A stretch of DNA of 10,386 nucleotides from Deltaproteobacteria bacterium (GCA_003447545.1 DLYX01000273.1:1-10386); one strand, 5' to 3'; shown: positions 1 to 6,675, counted from the first letter of the stretch. Translations and numbers: made by a program. Notes: generated by a model from the sequence alone, not told the origin.

Positions 1-505
1 GCTGTTCGGAGGGCTTGGGCAAGCCGAGGCCTTCGAGGTGGTTTGCGAAAGCGGAGCGGCTCATGAGCGCTCCGCGGAAGGGGTCCACGATGGTATCACC
101 GTGCCGCACCAGAAAGTGCCCCGGAGCATTGACGCCTGCGGCGTCTTCGCCGAGGCGTATCGCGAGTGCGAGATAGATCAACGAAAGGGTGATCGGAATG
201 CCGCGTCTGCGATCAATGACCTGATCGAGACAGCTGTTTCGAGCATCGTAGTAGTTCTGGTCATCGCCCCGGAATTTAAGATGATCCCGAACCATTCCGA
301 GCAGGCCCGGAGCATCTACCCGCGAAATGGTCCTTTGCGCGTCCGCCGCGGTACGGTCCAACCAGCCCAGATAGTCATTGATTGGCAGATCAGGTGTTTC
401 CAGAACAGAAATCCAGAGGGCGCCCTCCGCAAGATCGGCGCCTGCGTCTTTGCTGATGCGCAGAAGTTCTTGTCGAACTCGGTCCAGCTCTTGCGGCTCA
501 GCCAT
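1..505 (-). CDS. SirB1 family protein (transglutaminase-like), 3' end cut by window edge
   Basis: The minus strand is open from an ATG at 505 to the left edge, giving the first 168 residues. Residues 84-148 carry the SirB1/transglutaminase-like core: NYYDARNS (84-91), then a DRRRGIPITLSLIYLALA stretch (98-115), APGHFLVRHG (127-136) and a VDPFRG motif (140-145). SirB1-family proteins are widespread and poorly characterised, often with C-terminal TPR-like repeats; any such part would lie outside the window. No signal peptide or membrane segment is visible, so a cytoplasmic protein is expected. There is no convincing ribosome binding site before the ATG. An extended -10 sequence lies so close that the transcript may be leaderless. 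The gene diverges from the DHH phosphoesterase gene. Family assignment is firm; biochemical role is unknown. Confidence 0.88.
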   Translation of the reverse strand, partial: MAEPQELDRVRQELLRISKDAGADLAEGALWISVLETPDLPINDYLGWLDRTAADAQRTISRVDAPGLLGMVRDHLKFRGDDQNYYDARNSCLDQVIDRRRGIPITLSLIYLALAIRLGEDAAGVNAPGHFLVRHGDTIVDPFRGALMSRSAFANHLEGLGLPKPSEQ

Positions 506-520
506 GCCTGAATTGTAGCA
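506..520 (-). promoter_or_regulatory. Extended -10 promoter of the SirB1-like gene (candidate leaderless start)
   Basis: Read on the minus strand, positions 520-512 give TGCTACAAT. This is an extended -10 (TGn) followed by TACAAT, which matches TATAAT at five of six positions. Only six bases (TCAGGC) separate it from the ATG at 505, so the expected transcription start falls on or next to the A of ATG. The -35 region is poor, as is common with extended -10 promoters. No Shine-Dalgarno sequence lies at a usable distance. Confidence 0.5.
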
Positions 521-630
521 TTCTCCGCAGGACTGCGACAGGCGGTTTTGGCTCGGATCGGAGGGTTGGAAAGCTGACGGGCTATCGTCTACGCTGGAGG
601 AGCGGTCTATTGTCGGACCGGGAGCTTTTT

Positions 631-1644
631 ATGGCACAACTCAAAGGTCCTCTGGTTTCGCTGATCTCTGCAATCGAGGGGGCAGATCCCCTCGTGATCC
701 TCCCGCATGACAATCCGGATCCGGATGCCCTCGCGAGCGCATCAGCATTGCAATATATTCTCTCCCAACTCGGAATTTGCGATTCGATCATTGCACTGGG
801 CGGCATTATCGGTCGAGCCGAGAATCGAGCGATGGTGAAATACCTGAACATCTCGCTCACACCCGTGCGAGAGATTGATTTTTATCGACGGCCGAGGATT
901 GTCCTGGTCGATACCCAGCCGGGGCGGGCAAACAACTCTCTTCCCGACGATGTTCTGGCAGCGGCGATTATCGACCATCACCCGGCCTACGCCGAGAATC
1001 CGGACGTCGGCTATGTCGACCTTCGCGACAACTACGGGGCGACCTCGACGATCCTCACCGAGTATCTTCGTGATTCGGATGTCACGGTCGAGAGCAAGAT
1101 CGCAACGGCTCTCTTCTACGGGATCAATGCCGAGACTCAGGATCTTGGGCGGGAATCGACCGAAGCTGACTTTGCTGCGAGTCACTTCCTCTACCCCTAC
1201 GCGAACAAGCGACGCCTGGGAAAAATTGAAAACGCCCGAGTTCCACGAGAGTATTTTCGCGCTTTTCGCGATGCCATCGCGAAAGCGCAGATCTATGGAA
1301 ATCTTGTGGTCTCGGACGTGGGGGATGTGCGTTACCCGGATATGGTCGCCGAGATGGCGGACTTTCTCCTTCGCCTCGATGAGGTGGAGTGGGCGGTCGC
1401 GATGGGTTCGTTCGGCTCGAATCTCTATGTGTCGCTGCGAACCACGGACCGAGAGGCAAATGCGGGCGAAGTTTTGCAAAAGGTCCTCGGTAGTCGATCT
1501 GCGGGTGGCCATGATATGATTGCGGGCGGGCGCGTTTCGATCGACGGGGTGGGCCTTGAGCGTGAGAAGGTAGCGTTGAGAGTCAAGGAGCGTTTGCTCA
1601 AACGAATCGGGGTCGAAACAACCGAAGGCCTGGGCCTGGTTTAG
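631..1644 (+). CDS. DHH/DHHA1 family phosphoesterase (NrnA-like)
   Basis: Predicted Mn-dependent phosphoesterase of the DHH superfamily, in the group that includes NrnA-type oligoribonuclease/pAp phosphatases and RecJ-like nucleases. The 337 residues match the usual NrnA length. Visible motifs are HDNPDPDA (H26, D30, D32), VLVDTQPG (D94), the signature IIDHHP (D115-H116-H117), YGINAETQDLGRES (163-176) in the third metal-motif region, and the DHHA1 substrate motif AGGHDMIAGG (291-300). No extra nuclease, CBS or membrane domain is present. I chose ATG 631 because GGGAG lies six bases upstream. TTG at 610, preceded by GGAGG with nine-base spacing, is a real alternative that adds seven residues. 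The stop overlaps the queG stop by four bases. Likely substrates are short oligonucleotides, cyclic-dinucleotide breakdown products or pAp, but the exact one cannot be read from sequence. Confidence 0.92.
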   Translation: MAQLKGPLVSLISAIEGADPLVILPHDNPDPDALASASALQYILSQLGICDSIIALGGIIGRAENRAMVKYLNISLTPVREIDFYRRPRIVLVDTQPGRANNSLPDDVLAAAIIDHHPAYAENPDVGYVDLRDNYGATSTILTEYLRDSDVTVESKIATALFYGINAETQDLGRESTEADFAASHFLYPYANKRRLGKIENARVPREYFRAFRDAIAKAQIYGNLVVSDVGDVRYPDMVAEMADFLLRLDEVEWAVAMGSFGSNLYVSLRTTDREANAGEVLQKVLGSRSAGGHDMIAGGRVSIDGVGLEREKVALRVKERLLKRIGVETTEGLGLV

Positions 1645-2753
1645 GACGCTTCTTCCTGCAGGCACGCTTCGGCTTCCTCGACGACCAGCGGAACTTCATC
1701 GCGCAGCATTTTTTCCAGAAGGGATCGGCGCCGAATCGGCTCCCCCTGGATTTGCCCGACTGCCCATGTCGCATGGGTTCGGACCAAGTCGGAGGGATCT
1801 TGCAGGGCGCGGCCGAGGGAATGCAGAATTTCGGGATTCGCCGTATTCCCCGCAACGATGGCGGCGTTGCGCTTGAGTCGCTCCGGTCCCGTGCGTTCGA
1901 GTGGAGTCCCGGCAAACCTCCGCGTAAAATCTTCCTCGTCCATCGCGAGAATCGCATCGAGTCGTGGATGTAGCTCCGGGTTGAAATCTCCCTCGTCATT
2001 CCAGGGGCATGCGATCTGGCATAGGTCGCATCCGAATAGCCACTCCCCCATTTTTGGGCGCAGGTGTCTTTCGACTACGCCTTTATGCTCGATGGTCAGG
2101 TAGGAGATGCAAAGGCGTGGGTCGAGGTCGTATGGCCCTCGAATAGCGTCCGTCGGGCAACTGTCGATACATCGTCGGCAAGTCCCACAGTGGTTGGGCG
2201 AGGCCTTGTCAGGTTCGAGTTCGACCTCGAGCAGAATCTCGCCGAGAAATCCCCAGGAGCCGGATTCTCGATCGAGCGTAAGGGTATGCTTGCCCGTCCA
2301 ACCAACCCCGGCCCGTTCGGCCCACTCGTGCTCGAAGATCGGGCCTGTGTCGACGTAGGTGCGACTCTGGCTGTCCGGTAGAAGAACGGCGATTTCCGTA
2401 GCCCACCTCTTCAGCAGCGCATCCATTTCGAGGTGGTAGTCCCGACCAACCGCGTATGCGGCGATGCGTCCACGCATTTCCTTTCGCCAGGGGGCGGGGG
2501 CGGAACGCGCGGGTGGAGCATAGGGGTAGGAGGCCGAAAGAACGCTTCGCGCCCAGGGGAAGCGAGAGTGGGGATCGAGCCGAGCTTTCTTGTGGTGCTC
2601 GAGAAATCGCATATCTCCCGCCCGTCCATCCGCGAGCCAGTCATTGAAATACGCATCACGGTCGAGGGGAGCGAGGCGGGCCACGCCCGGATTTCGAAAC
2701 CCGAGAGCCTCGCCGCAGCTGAGAATTCTCTTTTTGAGTTCGGCCCCGCGCAC
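1641..2753 (-). CDS. queG: Epoxyqueuosine reductase QueG
   Basis: Cobalamin-dependent iron-sulfur enzyme that reduces epoxyqueuosine to queuosine at the wobble base of GUN-anticodon tRNAs, the last step of queuosine synthesis, in the cytoplasm. With a GTG start at 2753 the protein has 370 residues. It shows the N-terminal cobalamin-binding region with the VDTGPIFEHEWAERAGVGW block (134-152, including the catalytic-type Asp135). Two 4Fe-4S clusters follow: CGTCRRCIDSCP (C189, C192, C195, C199) and C215 with GCDLCQIACPWN (C242, C245, C249). A HEAT-like C-terminal tail spans about 290-365. No ATG start exists. TTG at 2816 would add 21 residues unlike family N-termini and would run through the dyad at 2809-2828. 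GTG 2753 starts about ten residues before the conserved EALGF, as in known QueG proteins. Neither start has a good ribosome binding site. No other queuosine gene is in the window. Function is firm; the start is uncertain. Confidence 0.95.
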   Translation of the reverse strand: MRGAELKKRILSCGEALGFRNPGVARLAPLDRDAYFNDWLADGRAGDMRFLEHHKKARLDPHSRFPWARSVLSASYPYAPPARSAPAPWRKEMRGRIAAYAVGRDYHLEMDALLKRWATEIAVLLPDSQSRTYVDTGPIFEHEWAERAGVGWTGKHTLTLDRESGSWGFLGEILLEVELEPDKASPNHCGTCRRCIDSCPTDAIRGPYDLDPRLCISYLTIEHKGVVERHLRPKMGEWLFGCDLCQIACPWNDEGDFNPELHPRLDAILAMDEEDFTRRFAGTPLERTGPERLKRNAAIVAGNTANPEILHSLGRALQDPSDLVRTHATWAVGQIQGEPIRRRSLLEKMLRDEVPLVVEEAEACLQEEAS

Positions 2754-2808
2754 GGGTCGAGAAGTAGCAGAAACCGCACGGAATCTCGCAGGGCGGAAAA
2801 CGTTCCGG

Positions 2809-2828
2809 ATCGTCAATTTAATGACGAT
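2809..2828. promoter_or_regulatory. 20-bp perfect dyad, candidate regulator or enhancer-binding site
   Basis: Two perfect 7-bp arms, ATCGTCA (2809-2815) and TGACGAT (2822-2828), flank the AT-only spacer ATTTAA. The symmetry fits a dimeric helix-turn-helix protein. It lies about 173-192 bp upstream of the predicted sigma-54 transcription start at 3001, a usual distance for a bacterial enhancer-binding protein. It also sits just upstream of the preferred queG start, so it could instead, or also, be a queG operator. Another CGTCA half-site occurs at 2851-2855. Confidence 0.4.
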
Positions 2829-2973
2829 AGGTATTTTCGCGTCGCCGGGGCGTCACTTCTATCCCGCCATTAATTTGGCAGAATCCGAGGATGCCCGAGA
2901 AGTGCCTTGGTCAAGTCTGCGAAATCACAGCACTTTAATCTCGTCGAGCAAAAAACGTCCGGCATGAGGTTTA

Positions 2974-2990
2974 ACGGCACGGAGGTTGCA
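2974..2990 (+). promoter_or_regulatory. Sigma-54 (RpoN) -24/-12 promoter of the FliA-type sigma factor gene
   Basis: CGGCACGGAGGTTGCA (2975-2990) matches the sigma-54 consensus TGGCACG-N4-TTGCW at every position except the first T. The invariant GG (2976-2977) and GC (2988-2989) are exactly ten bases apart. The expected start is about 3001, leaving a leader of about 49 bases with a GGAAGG ribosome binding site before the ATG at 3050. The site is intergenic, points at the sigma gene, and no comparable sigma-70 promoter is obvious here. A small hairpin with a GCAA loop (2983-2996) overlaps the -12 region but lies upstream of the start, so it is probably incidental. Confidence 0.65.
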
Positions 2991-3049
2991 AAACCTTAGC
3001 GCAGACAATCAACGCCGCCCCGGGGGGGGACAGGCTGGAAGGGTTCGCT

Positions 3050-3886
3050 ATGGAAATCGCAACGAGAGAGCAGCAATCAAAAGACACAAAGGGGACCTTG
3101 GGGGTGCGACGCGCGAGGCGGTCCGTGGGGGCGGATCGCTATCGCGCCGGCCGGGGCAGCCGTCACCATCTCTCCGAAGGCGAGATGGTGCAAAACAATC
3201 TCCCGCTCGTACGGCAGATTGTGAAGCAAGTCGCAGGCATGCTGCCTTCGTCGGTCGAGCATGACGAAGTGATGAGCTGGGCGACGCAGGGCCTCCTCGA
3301 TGCGATTCGAAAATTTGATCCGGAAGCGGGAACTGCTTTCTCGACCTACGCTCGAATTCGCGTCCGGGGTGCCATCCTCGACGAGTTGCGGTGCCTGGAT
3401 TGGGCTTCGCGGACTGCCCGGCAGAAGGCGAATCATCTGCGACGAACCGTTCAGACCTTGCAGCATAAGTTGGGTCGAGATGCGGGACAGGAGGAAGTCG
3501 CGGAAGCGCTCGGGGTCTCGATCGAAAAATATCATCAGATGCGTGGCGAGGCCTCCGAGTTGAAGCTTCTTTCACTCGAAGATGTTTCGCCCGGGCGAAA
3601 CGATGACAACTTGAGCTTCGAAGAGTTCCTGCCCGCACAGCACGGCGACCCAATGGCGATGCTTCTCGCACGAGAGAAAAGAGATGCGTTGCAAGCCGCG
3701 ATCGAGCAACTGCCCGGCAAGGAGCGTCTGGTCCTGCCCTTGTATTATCGGTCCGAGCTCACCATGAAGGAAGTTGGTGATCGGCTTGGGATTACCGAGT
3801 CTCGGGTATCCCAGCTGCACACGAAAGCACTTTCTCGATTGCGGGGCGTTCTCTCCCCTCAGCCGACGTCCCCGGCTTTCAGCTGA
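3050..3886 (+). CDS. fliA: Sigma-70 family factor, FliA/WhiG (sigma-28) type
   Basis: Alternative sigma factor that directs RNA polymerase to a specialised promoter set, classically late flagellar genes. The 278 residues show region 2 (about 46-127: NLPLVRQIV, FDPEAGTAFSTYA, then RIRVRGAILDELRCLDWASR, typical of the sigma-28 group), region 3 (about 130-176, GRDAGQEEVAEALGVS), and region 4 with its helix-turn-helix (about 214-266, QLPGKERLVL and TMKEVGDRLGITESRVSQLH). The DELR-LDW signature separates it from housekeeping, heat-shock and ECF sigmas. The first 45 residues form a basic, probably disordered extension longer than in enterobacterial FliA. Start ATG 3050 has GGAAGG about seven bases upstream. 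No flagellar or FlgM-like anti-sigma gene is in the window, so a non-flagellar role is possible. A sigma-54 promoter lies upstream. The 3' end overlaps mobA by 28 bases, tail to tail. Subgroup assignment is firm; the symbol is by similarity. Confidence 0.87.
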   Translation: MEIATREQQSKDTKGTLGVRRARRSVGADRYRAGRGSRHHLSEGEMVQNNLPLVRQIVKQVAGMLPSSVEHDEVMSWATQGLLDAIRKFDPEAGTAFSTYARIRVRGAILDELRCLDWASRTARQKANHLRRTVQTLQHKLGRDAGQEEVAEALGVSIEKYHQMRGEASELKLLSLEDVSPGRNDDNLSFEEFLPAQHGDPMAMLLAREKRDALQAAIEQLPGKERLVLPLYYRSELTMKEVGDRLGITESRVSQLHTKALSRLRGVLSPQPTSPAFS

Positions 3887-4524
3887 AGTTCCAAAGCCTG
3901 GGCCCTCGCGAAGTCAGCTGCATCATTGATATTGAGAAAGCTGTTCAGCGCAGGGTCCCAGCGCCGAAGGTCCTCGGCCGCGATTTCCTGAAACGCCGCG
4001 CGGCGCAGGCTGCGACGGGGACTGGACTCCCCGTCGTCAAGGGCTTGGCGGAAACAGGACAGCATCGGCGCTGTTCGATAGGCGGCCGTCAGCGGTTGTG
4101 CGCAGCTATCGACCCGAGGCACCATGGCATCCGTTTGGGGTTCGGCTCCCAGGGCGTCAATCAGGCCGCCGATCAGCACGGGGGCCAGAAATGGTGAGTC
4201 GCCTGCAGCCACAAAGGCGATGGCATTGCCGGCTTCGGCGAGACCGGTCACAATCCCCGGTAGAGGACCACGGTGGGCCTGCGCGTCGTGAAGAACCCTC
4301 AGCGAGGGAGTGCGCGGTAGTTCGGCGAGTGCTTCTTCGACTCCATCGGGAGTACCTGCCGGAGCCGCGATCACCAAAACTTCGCGGCAAGATGCGAGCA
4401 AGGCCTGCGTTGTGTGGACGAGCACGCTTCGGTCTCCGAGTTTCAGGGACATCTTGGGTTGTCCCATGCGTGAGGACCGGCCCCCGGCCAGAATGATACC
4501 GGTGCAGTTTCGCCGCATCGTCAT
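3859..4524 (-). CDS. mobA: Molybdenum cofactor guanylyltransferase MobA-like
   Basis: Nucleotidyltransferase predicted to join GMP from GTP to molybdopterin, giving the guanine dinucleotide form of the cofactor used by DMSO-reductase-type enzymes. The 221 residues match MobA length. They show the nucleotide-binding signature LAGGRSSRMGQPK (12-24), a metal-binding region FVAAGDSPFL in mid-protein where MobA usually has (C/G)DxPFL, and a late FLNINDAADF motif corresponding to the family's NIN(T/D)-P/A-D element. The ATG at 4524 shares its A with the TAA stop of the upstream cyclo-ligase gene (TAATG), indicating translational coupling; a TTG 16 codons upstream is unlikely. The end overlaps the sigma factor gene by 28 bases. 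MocA (CTP-dependent) and other MobA-like NTP transferases are close relatives, so guanylyl specificity is inferred from overall resemblance. Confidence 0.85.
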   Translation of the reverse strand: MTMRRNCTGIILAGGRSSRMGQPKMSLKLGDRSVLVHTTQALLASCREVLVIAAPAGTPDGVEEALAELPRTPSLRVLHDAQAHRGPLPGIVTGLAEAGNAIAFVAAGDSPFLAPVLIGGLIDALGAEPQTDAMVPRVDSCAQPLTAAYRTAPMLSCFRQALDDGESSPRRSLRRAAFQEIAAEDLRRWDPALNSFLNINDAADFARAQALELQLKAGDVG

Positions 4525-5114
4525 TATCGGACGCCCACAACGCTGAGCAGTCTTTTCTCTGTCAGGCACCAATCGACCGCTTGGTCGTGTGGTTCGAGCG
4601 GAAGATGATTCGTCAGGGCTTCCTCATGGCAGAGGCCGAAGATCAGCCAACCCGCTGCCCGAAGATCGCTCAGAGCGCGATCATAGAATCCGCCACCGCG
4701 ACCGAGGCGGCCCCCTGCGGGGGTGAGTGCGACGCAAGGCACGAGAACAATCGCCGGTGTGCTGATCTCGGGGATCGGAACAGCGGAGCCGGTGGGCTCG
4801 GAGATTCCTGCAGGCCCGCTGGGCTCCAAGGCGCCCTCCGGAGCAAATTCCAGAGAGCTATCTGGTCCTGTGCGGGGCAGCAGAATCTGGATGCCTGCGT
4901 CCCGGAAGAGCTCGAGGGCCGGCGCCGGGTCGAGCTCTCCGTCCTGTGCCACATATGCTGCGATTGTTCTGAAATCTCTTATCTCAATGTTTTTATTGAG
5001 AATTTCAGCGACGTTTCTTCCGGCTGCCCTCTGCGCGGGCCCGGTGAGGGTGCGCCTTCGTTCGCGGAGAGTGCGCCGTTTAAGGGCTTTTTGAGAAGCT
5101 GCCGAAGACTCCAT
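4524..5114 (-). CDS. 5-formyltetrahydrofolate cyclo-ligase (5,10-methenyl-THF synthetase)
   Basis: Converts 5-formyl-THF to 5,10-methenyl-THF using ATP, returning folinate to the active one-carbon pool in the cytoplasm. The 196 residues match the family. The N-terminus has the basic KALKRRTLRERRR helix, and the C-terminal half carries the signature VLVPCVALTP (123-132) followed by GGRLGRGGGFYDR (134-146), the ATP/phosphate-binding glycine loop. Between about 92 and 120 there is a Gly/Pro/Ser-rich insertion in the loop that normally leads into the substrate pocket. Start ATG 5114 has no Shine-Dalgarno sequence; TACAAG lies six bases upstream, the same geometry as before the SirB1-like gene, so a leaderless transcript is possible. 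The gene is the first of a two-gene unit with mobA and diverges from metK, which draws on the same methyl-supply metabolism. Confidence 0.92.
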   Translation of the reverse strand: MESSAASQKALKRRTLRERRRTLTGPAQRAAGRNVAEILNKNIEIRDFRTIAAYVAQDGELDPAPALELFRDAGIQILLPRTGPDSSLEFAPEGALEPSGPAGISEPTGSAVPIPEISTPAIVLVPCVALTPAGGRLGRGGGFYDRALSDLRAAGWLIFGLCHEEALTNHLPLEPHDQAVDWCLTEKRLLSVVGVR

Positions 5115-5119
5115 AGGTC

Positions 5120-5151
5120 GCTTGTAACCTCGACCGCCCGACTGTTACAGC
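5120..5151. promoter_or_regulatory. Dyad in the cyclo-ligase/metK intergenic region
   Basis: TGTAAC (5123-5128) and GTTACA (5144-5149) are perfect inverted repeats separated by 15 bases. With one unpaired T, the outer GC pairs (5120-5121 and 5150-5151) extend the arms to eight. It could be an operator acting on both divergent genes or, if transcription of metK starts upstream, the first stem-loop of the leader RNA. On the minus strand the inner part also supplies the TACAAG box before the cyclo-ligase ATG. Confidence 0.35.
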
Positions 5152-5163
5152 ACAGGAACTAAT

Positions 5164-5196
5164 TCGCACCCCGGTGGGTGCGATTCCTTAAGGAGG
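5164..5196 (+). promoter_or_regulatory. metK leader hairpin and ribosome binding site with adjacent anti-SD sequence
   Basis: A perfect 8-bp stem pairs 5164-5171 (TCGCACCC) with 5176-5183 (GGGTGCGA) around a CGGT loop. It is followed at once by TTCCTT (5184-5189) and the strong Shine-Dalgarno AAGGAGG (5190-5196), ten bases before the metK ATG. TTCC can pair with GGAA at 5195-5198, and GAAG (5196-5199) with CTTC (5203-5206), so the ribosome binding site has competing partners. I do not recognise any known SAM riboswitch class here. Translational control is an inference. Confidence 0.4.
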
Positions 5197-5206
5197 AAGC
5201 GCCTTC

Positions 5207-6376
5207 ATGGCCCTCGAGAATTATCTATTTACTTCAGAATCCGTGTCCGAGGGACACCCGGACAAAATGTGCGATCAGATCTCTGACGCCGTGGTTGACG
5301 CGATCATTGAACAGGATCCGAAAGCTCGCATTGCCTGCGAGGTGATGGTCAAGACGGGAATGGCCGTCGTCGCTGGTGAGATCACGACCAACGCGACCCT
5401 TTCCTATCCAGAAATCGTGCGCGCCACGATCAAGGATATCGGCTACACGTCTTCCGAGATGGGTTTCGACTACGAGACCTGTGCGGTTTTGACAGCGATC
5501 GACCGACAGTCGCCCGACATCAACCAGGGCGTGGATCGTGACAACGAAGAAGATCAGGGTGCCGGCGATCAGGGCTTGATGTTTGGCTTTGCCTGCAACG
5601 ACACGCCTGAATTCATGCCCTTGCCGATCGCGCTCTCGCATCGCCTGGTGAAATATCTGGCCGAGGTACGCAAGGATGGACAATACAAATTCTTGCGTCC
5701 CGACTCCAAATCTCAGGTCACCGTTCAATATGAGAACGGTCGCCCCAAGGCAGTCAAGACCGTTGTGATCTCGACGCAACACGACCCGGACGTCACCAAC
5801 GAGACACTACGCGAGGCGATGATCGAAGGCGTGATCAAGAAAGTCATTCCGGCCGAGTTGCTGGCCTCCGATGTGGAATATCATATCAACCCGACGGGGC
5901 GTTTTGTCGTCGGGGGTCCGATGGGCGATTGCGGTCTTACCGGTCGCAAGATCATCGTGGACACTTACGGCGGCTACGGTCGTCATGGTGGCGGCGCGTT
6001 CTCGGGCAAGGATCCCTCCAAGGTGGACCGCAGTGCCGCGTATATGGGTCGCTACATGGCCAAGAATGTGGTGGCCGCCGGCCTGGCCGATAAATGTGAA
6101 GTCCAGATCGCCTATGCGATCGGGGTTGCTCGTCCGCTTTCGGTTTTGGTCGACACATTCGGTACGGGCACAGTCGACGACGCCAAGATCGCCGCCGCAC
6201 TGGATACGGTGCTGGACCTTCGCCCGATCTCGATTATCCGCAAGCTGGACCTGCTGCGACCGATCTATCGAAAGACGGCCGCCTATGGCCACTTCGGTCA
6301 GGCGCCAGAGGGTGGGTTCTTTCCCTGGGAAAAAGAAGACGAGGTCGAAGCACTGAAAAGCGCCTGCGGCGTCTGA
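5207..6376 (+). CDS. metK: S-adenosylmethionine synthetase MetK
   Basis: Makes S-adenosylmethionine from methionine and ATP, releasing phosphate and pyrophosphate. It is a cytoplasmic, normally tetrameric Mg/K-dependent enzyme that supplies methyl groups for nearly all methyltransferases. The 389 residues are the usual length. It opens with [20 protein letters not shown] (7-26) containing the ATP-contacting GHPDK (16-20). It has the hexapeptide GAGDQG (118-123) followed by LMFG, and the phosphate-binding loop [20 protein letters not shown] from 261. The start is secure: strong AAGGAGG ten bases upstream and an N-terminus matching the family. A structured leader precedes it and a strong terminator follows 22 bases after the stop, so the gene is probably a single transcription unit. 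No frameshift or missing catalytic residue seen. Confidence 0.98.
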   Translation: MALENYLFTSESVSEGHPDKMCDQISDAVVDAIIEQDPKARIACEVMVKTGMAVVAGEITTNATLSYPEIVRATIKDIGYTSSEMGFDYETCAVLTAIDRQSPDINQGVDRDNEEDQGAGDQGLMFGFACNDTPEFMPLPIALSHRLVKYLAEVRKDGQYKFLRPDSKSQVTVQYENGRPKAVKTVVISTQHDPDVTNETLREAMIEGVIKKVIPAELLASDVEYHINPTGRFVVGGPMGDCGLTGRKIIVDTYGGYGRHGGGAFSGKDPSKVDRSAAYMGRYMAKNVVAAGLADKCEVQIAYAIGVARPLSVLVDTFGTGTVDDAKIAAALDTVLDLRPISIIRKLDLLRPIYRKTAAYGHFGQAPEGGFFPWEKEDEVEALKSACGV

Positions 6377-6398
6377 AGGCTCGATCGATGGATGATTG

Positions 6399-6442
6399 GC
6401 CCCGCTGATCGACCCCGAGGGTTGGTTGGCGGGGCTTTTTTT
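6399..6442 (+). terminator. Intrinsic terminator of metK
   Basis: GCCCCGC (6399-6405) pairs perfectly with GCGGGGC (6429-6435), followed directly by seven T residues (6436-6442). Inside, ACCC (6412-6415) and GGGT (6419-6422) form a second short stem, giving a two-tier hairpin. On the minus strand no T-run follows, so it should not stop the facing small gene. Confidence 0.92.
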
Positions 6443-6468
6443 GCCCGCTTGTCGTCGGCCCTTCGGAC

Positions 6469-6675
6469 TCAGTGGTGCAGGACGTTTTGCGGGGCGATCG
6501 TGATTCCGCCGACGGCTTCCGCGAAATGGCTGAACTCTTCGTCGCTCATATAGAGATCGAGTCCGTGGTCAAAGAAGGAGACCATCATGTTCGCGCGGCC
6601 TTCTTCGTCGATGAAGCGCAGGATCCGAAAACACTCACATTCGTAAAGCAGGTCTTCTTCTTCTCGTTCGGTCAT
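6469..6675 (-). CDS. Small acidic protein of unknown function (68 aa)
   Basis: I do not recognise this protein. It starts with ATG at 6675, with GGGAG nine bases upstream (and AGAGGA directly adjoining), and ends at TGA 6469-6471. The reading frame continues upstream without a stop, but that part is antisense to the acetyltransferase gene and looks like noise, while the 68-residue part has a protein-like composition. It has 16 acidic and four basic (Arg) residues and no lysine. The N-terminus is very acidic (MTEREEEDLLYECECF) with a CxC pair (C13, C15), followed by alternating hydrophobic and polar segments suggesting strands (RILRFI, MMVSFF, LDLYM) and then a helix (SDEEFSHFAEAVGG). This could be a small folded alpha/beta domain. 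It faces metK across the terminator and diverges from the acetyltransferase gene. No function can be assigned. Confidence 0.65.
   Translation of the reverse strand: MTEREEEDLLYECECFRILRFIDEEGRANMMVSFFDHGLDLYMSDEEFSHFAEAVGGITIAPQNVLHH

Noticed and set aside
38..511. 157-residue open frame on the plus strand at the left edge
   Set aside because: It is antisense to the SirB1-like gene, whose conserved motifs are unmistakable; the plus-strand product has no protein-like pattern.
1114..1153. Altered third metal motif of the DHH protein (AETQDLGRE instead of TDTG)
   Set aside because: ET/DT followed by DLGRE is, to my knowledge, common in this DHH subfamily, so it is not a sign of lost activity.
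2866..2879. GCCA-TTAATT-TGGC short inverted repeat between queG and the sigma factor gene
   Set aside because: Four-base arms are expected by chance in a region of this length.
2963..2998. Competing hairpins (AGGTTT or AGGTT with AAACCT) as a riboswitch before the sigma factor gene
   Set aside because: They overlap the predicted -12 element and would lie upstream of the transcript start; no known riboswitch consensus, including the cyclic-di-GMP class, fits.
3861..3887. AGCCG-N7-CGGCT hairpin and TTCAGCTGAA palindrome at the sigma factor/mobA junction as a bidirectional terminator
   Set aside because: The stem is only five pairs and no T-run of useful length follows on either strand; it lies inside both coding regions.
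5091..5119. TTGAGA-N17-TAGGTC before metK and TTGCCG-N17-TAGGTC (9112-9140) before aspS as sigma-70 promoters
   Set aside because: The shared TAGGTC hexamer at the right spacing is curious, but it matches TATAAT at only two positions, so two cases are too few to claim a promoter.
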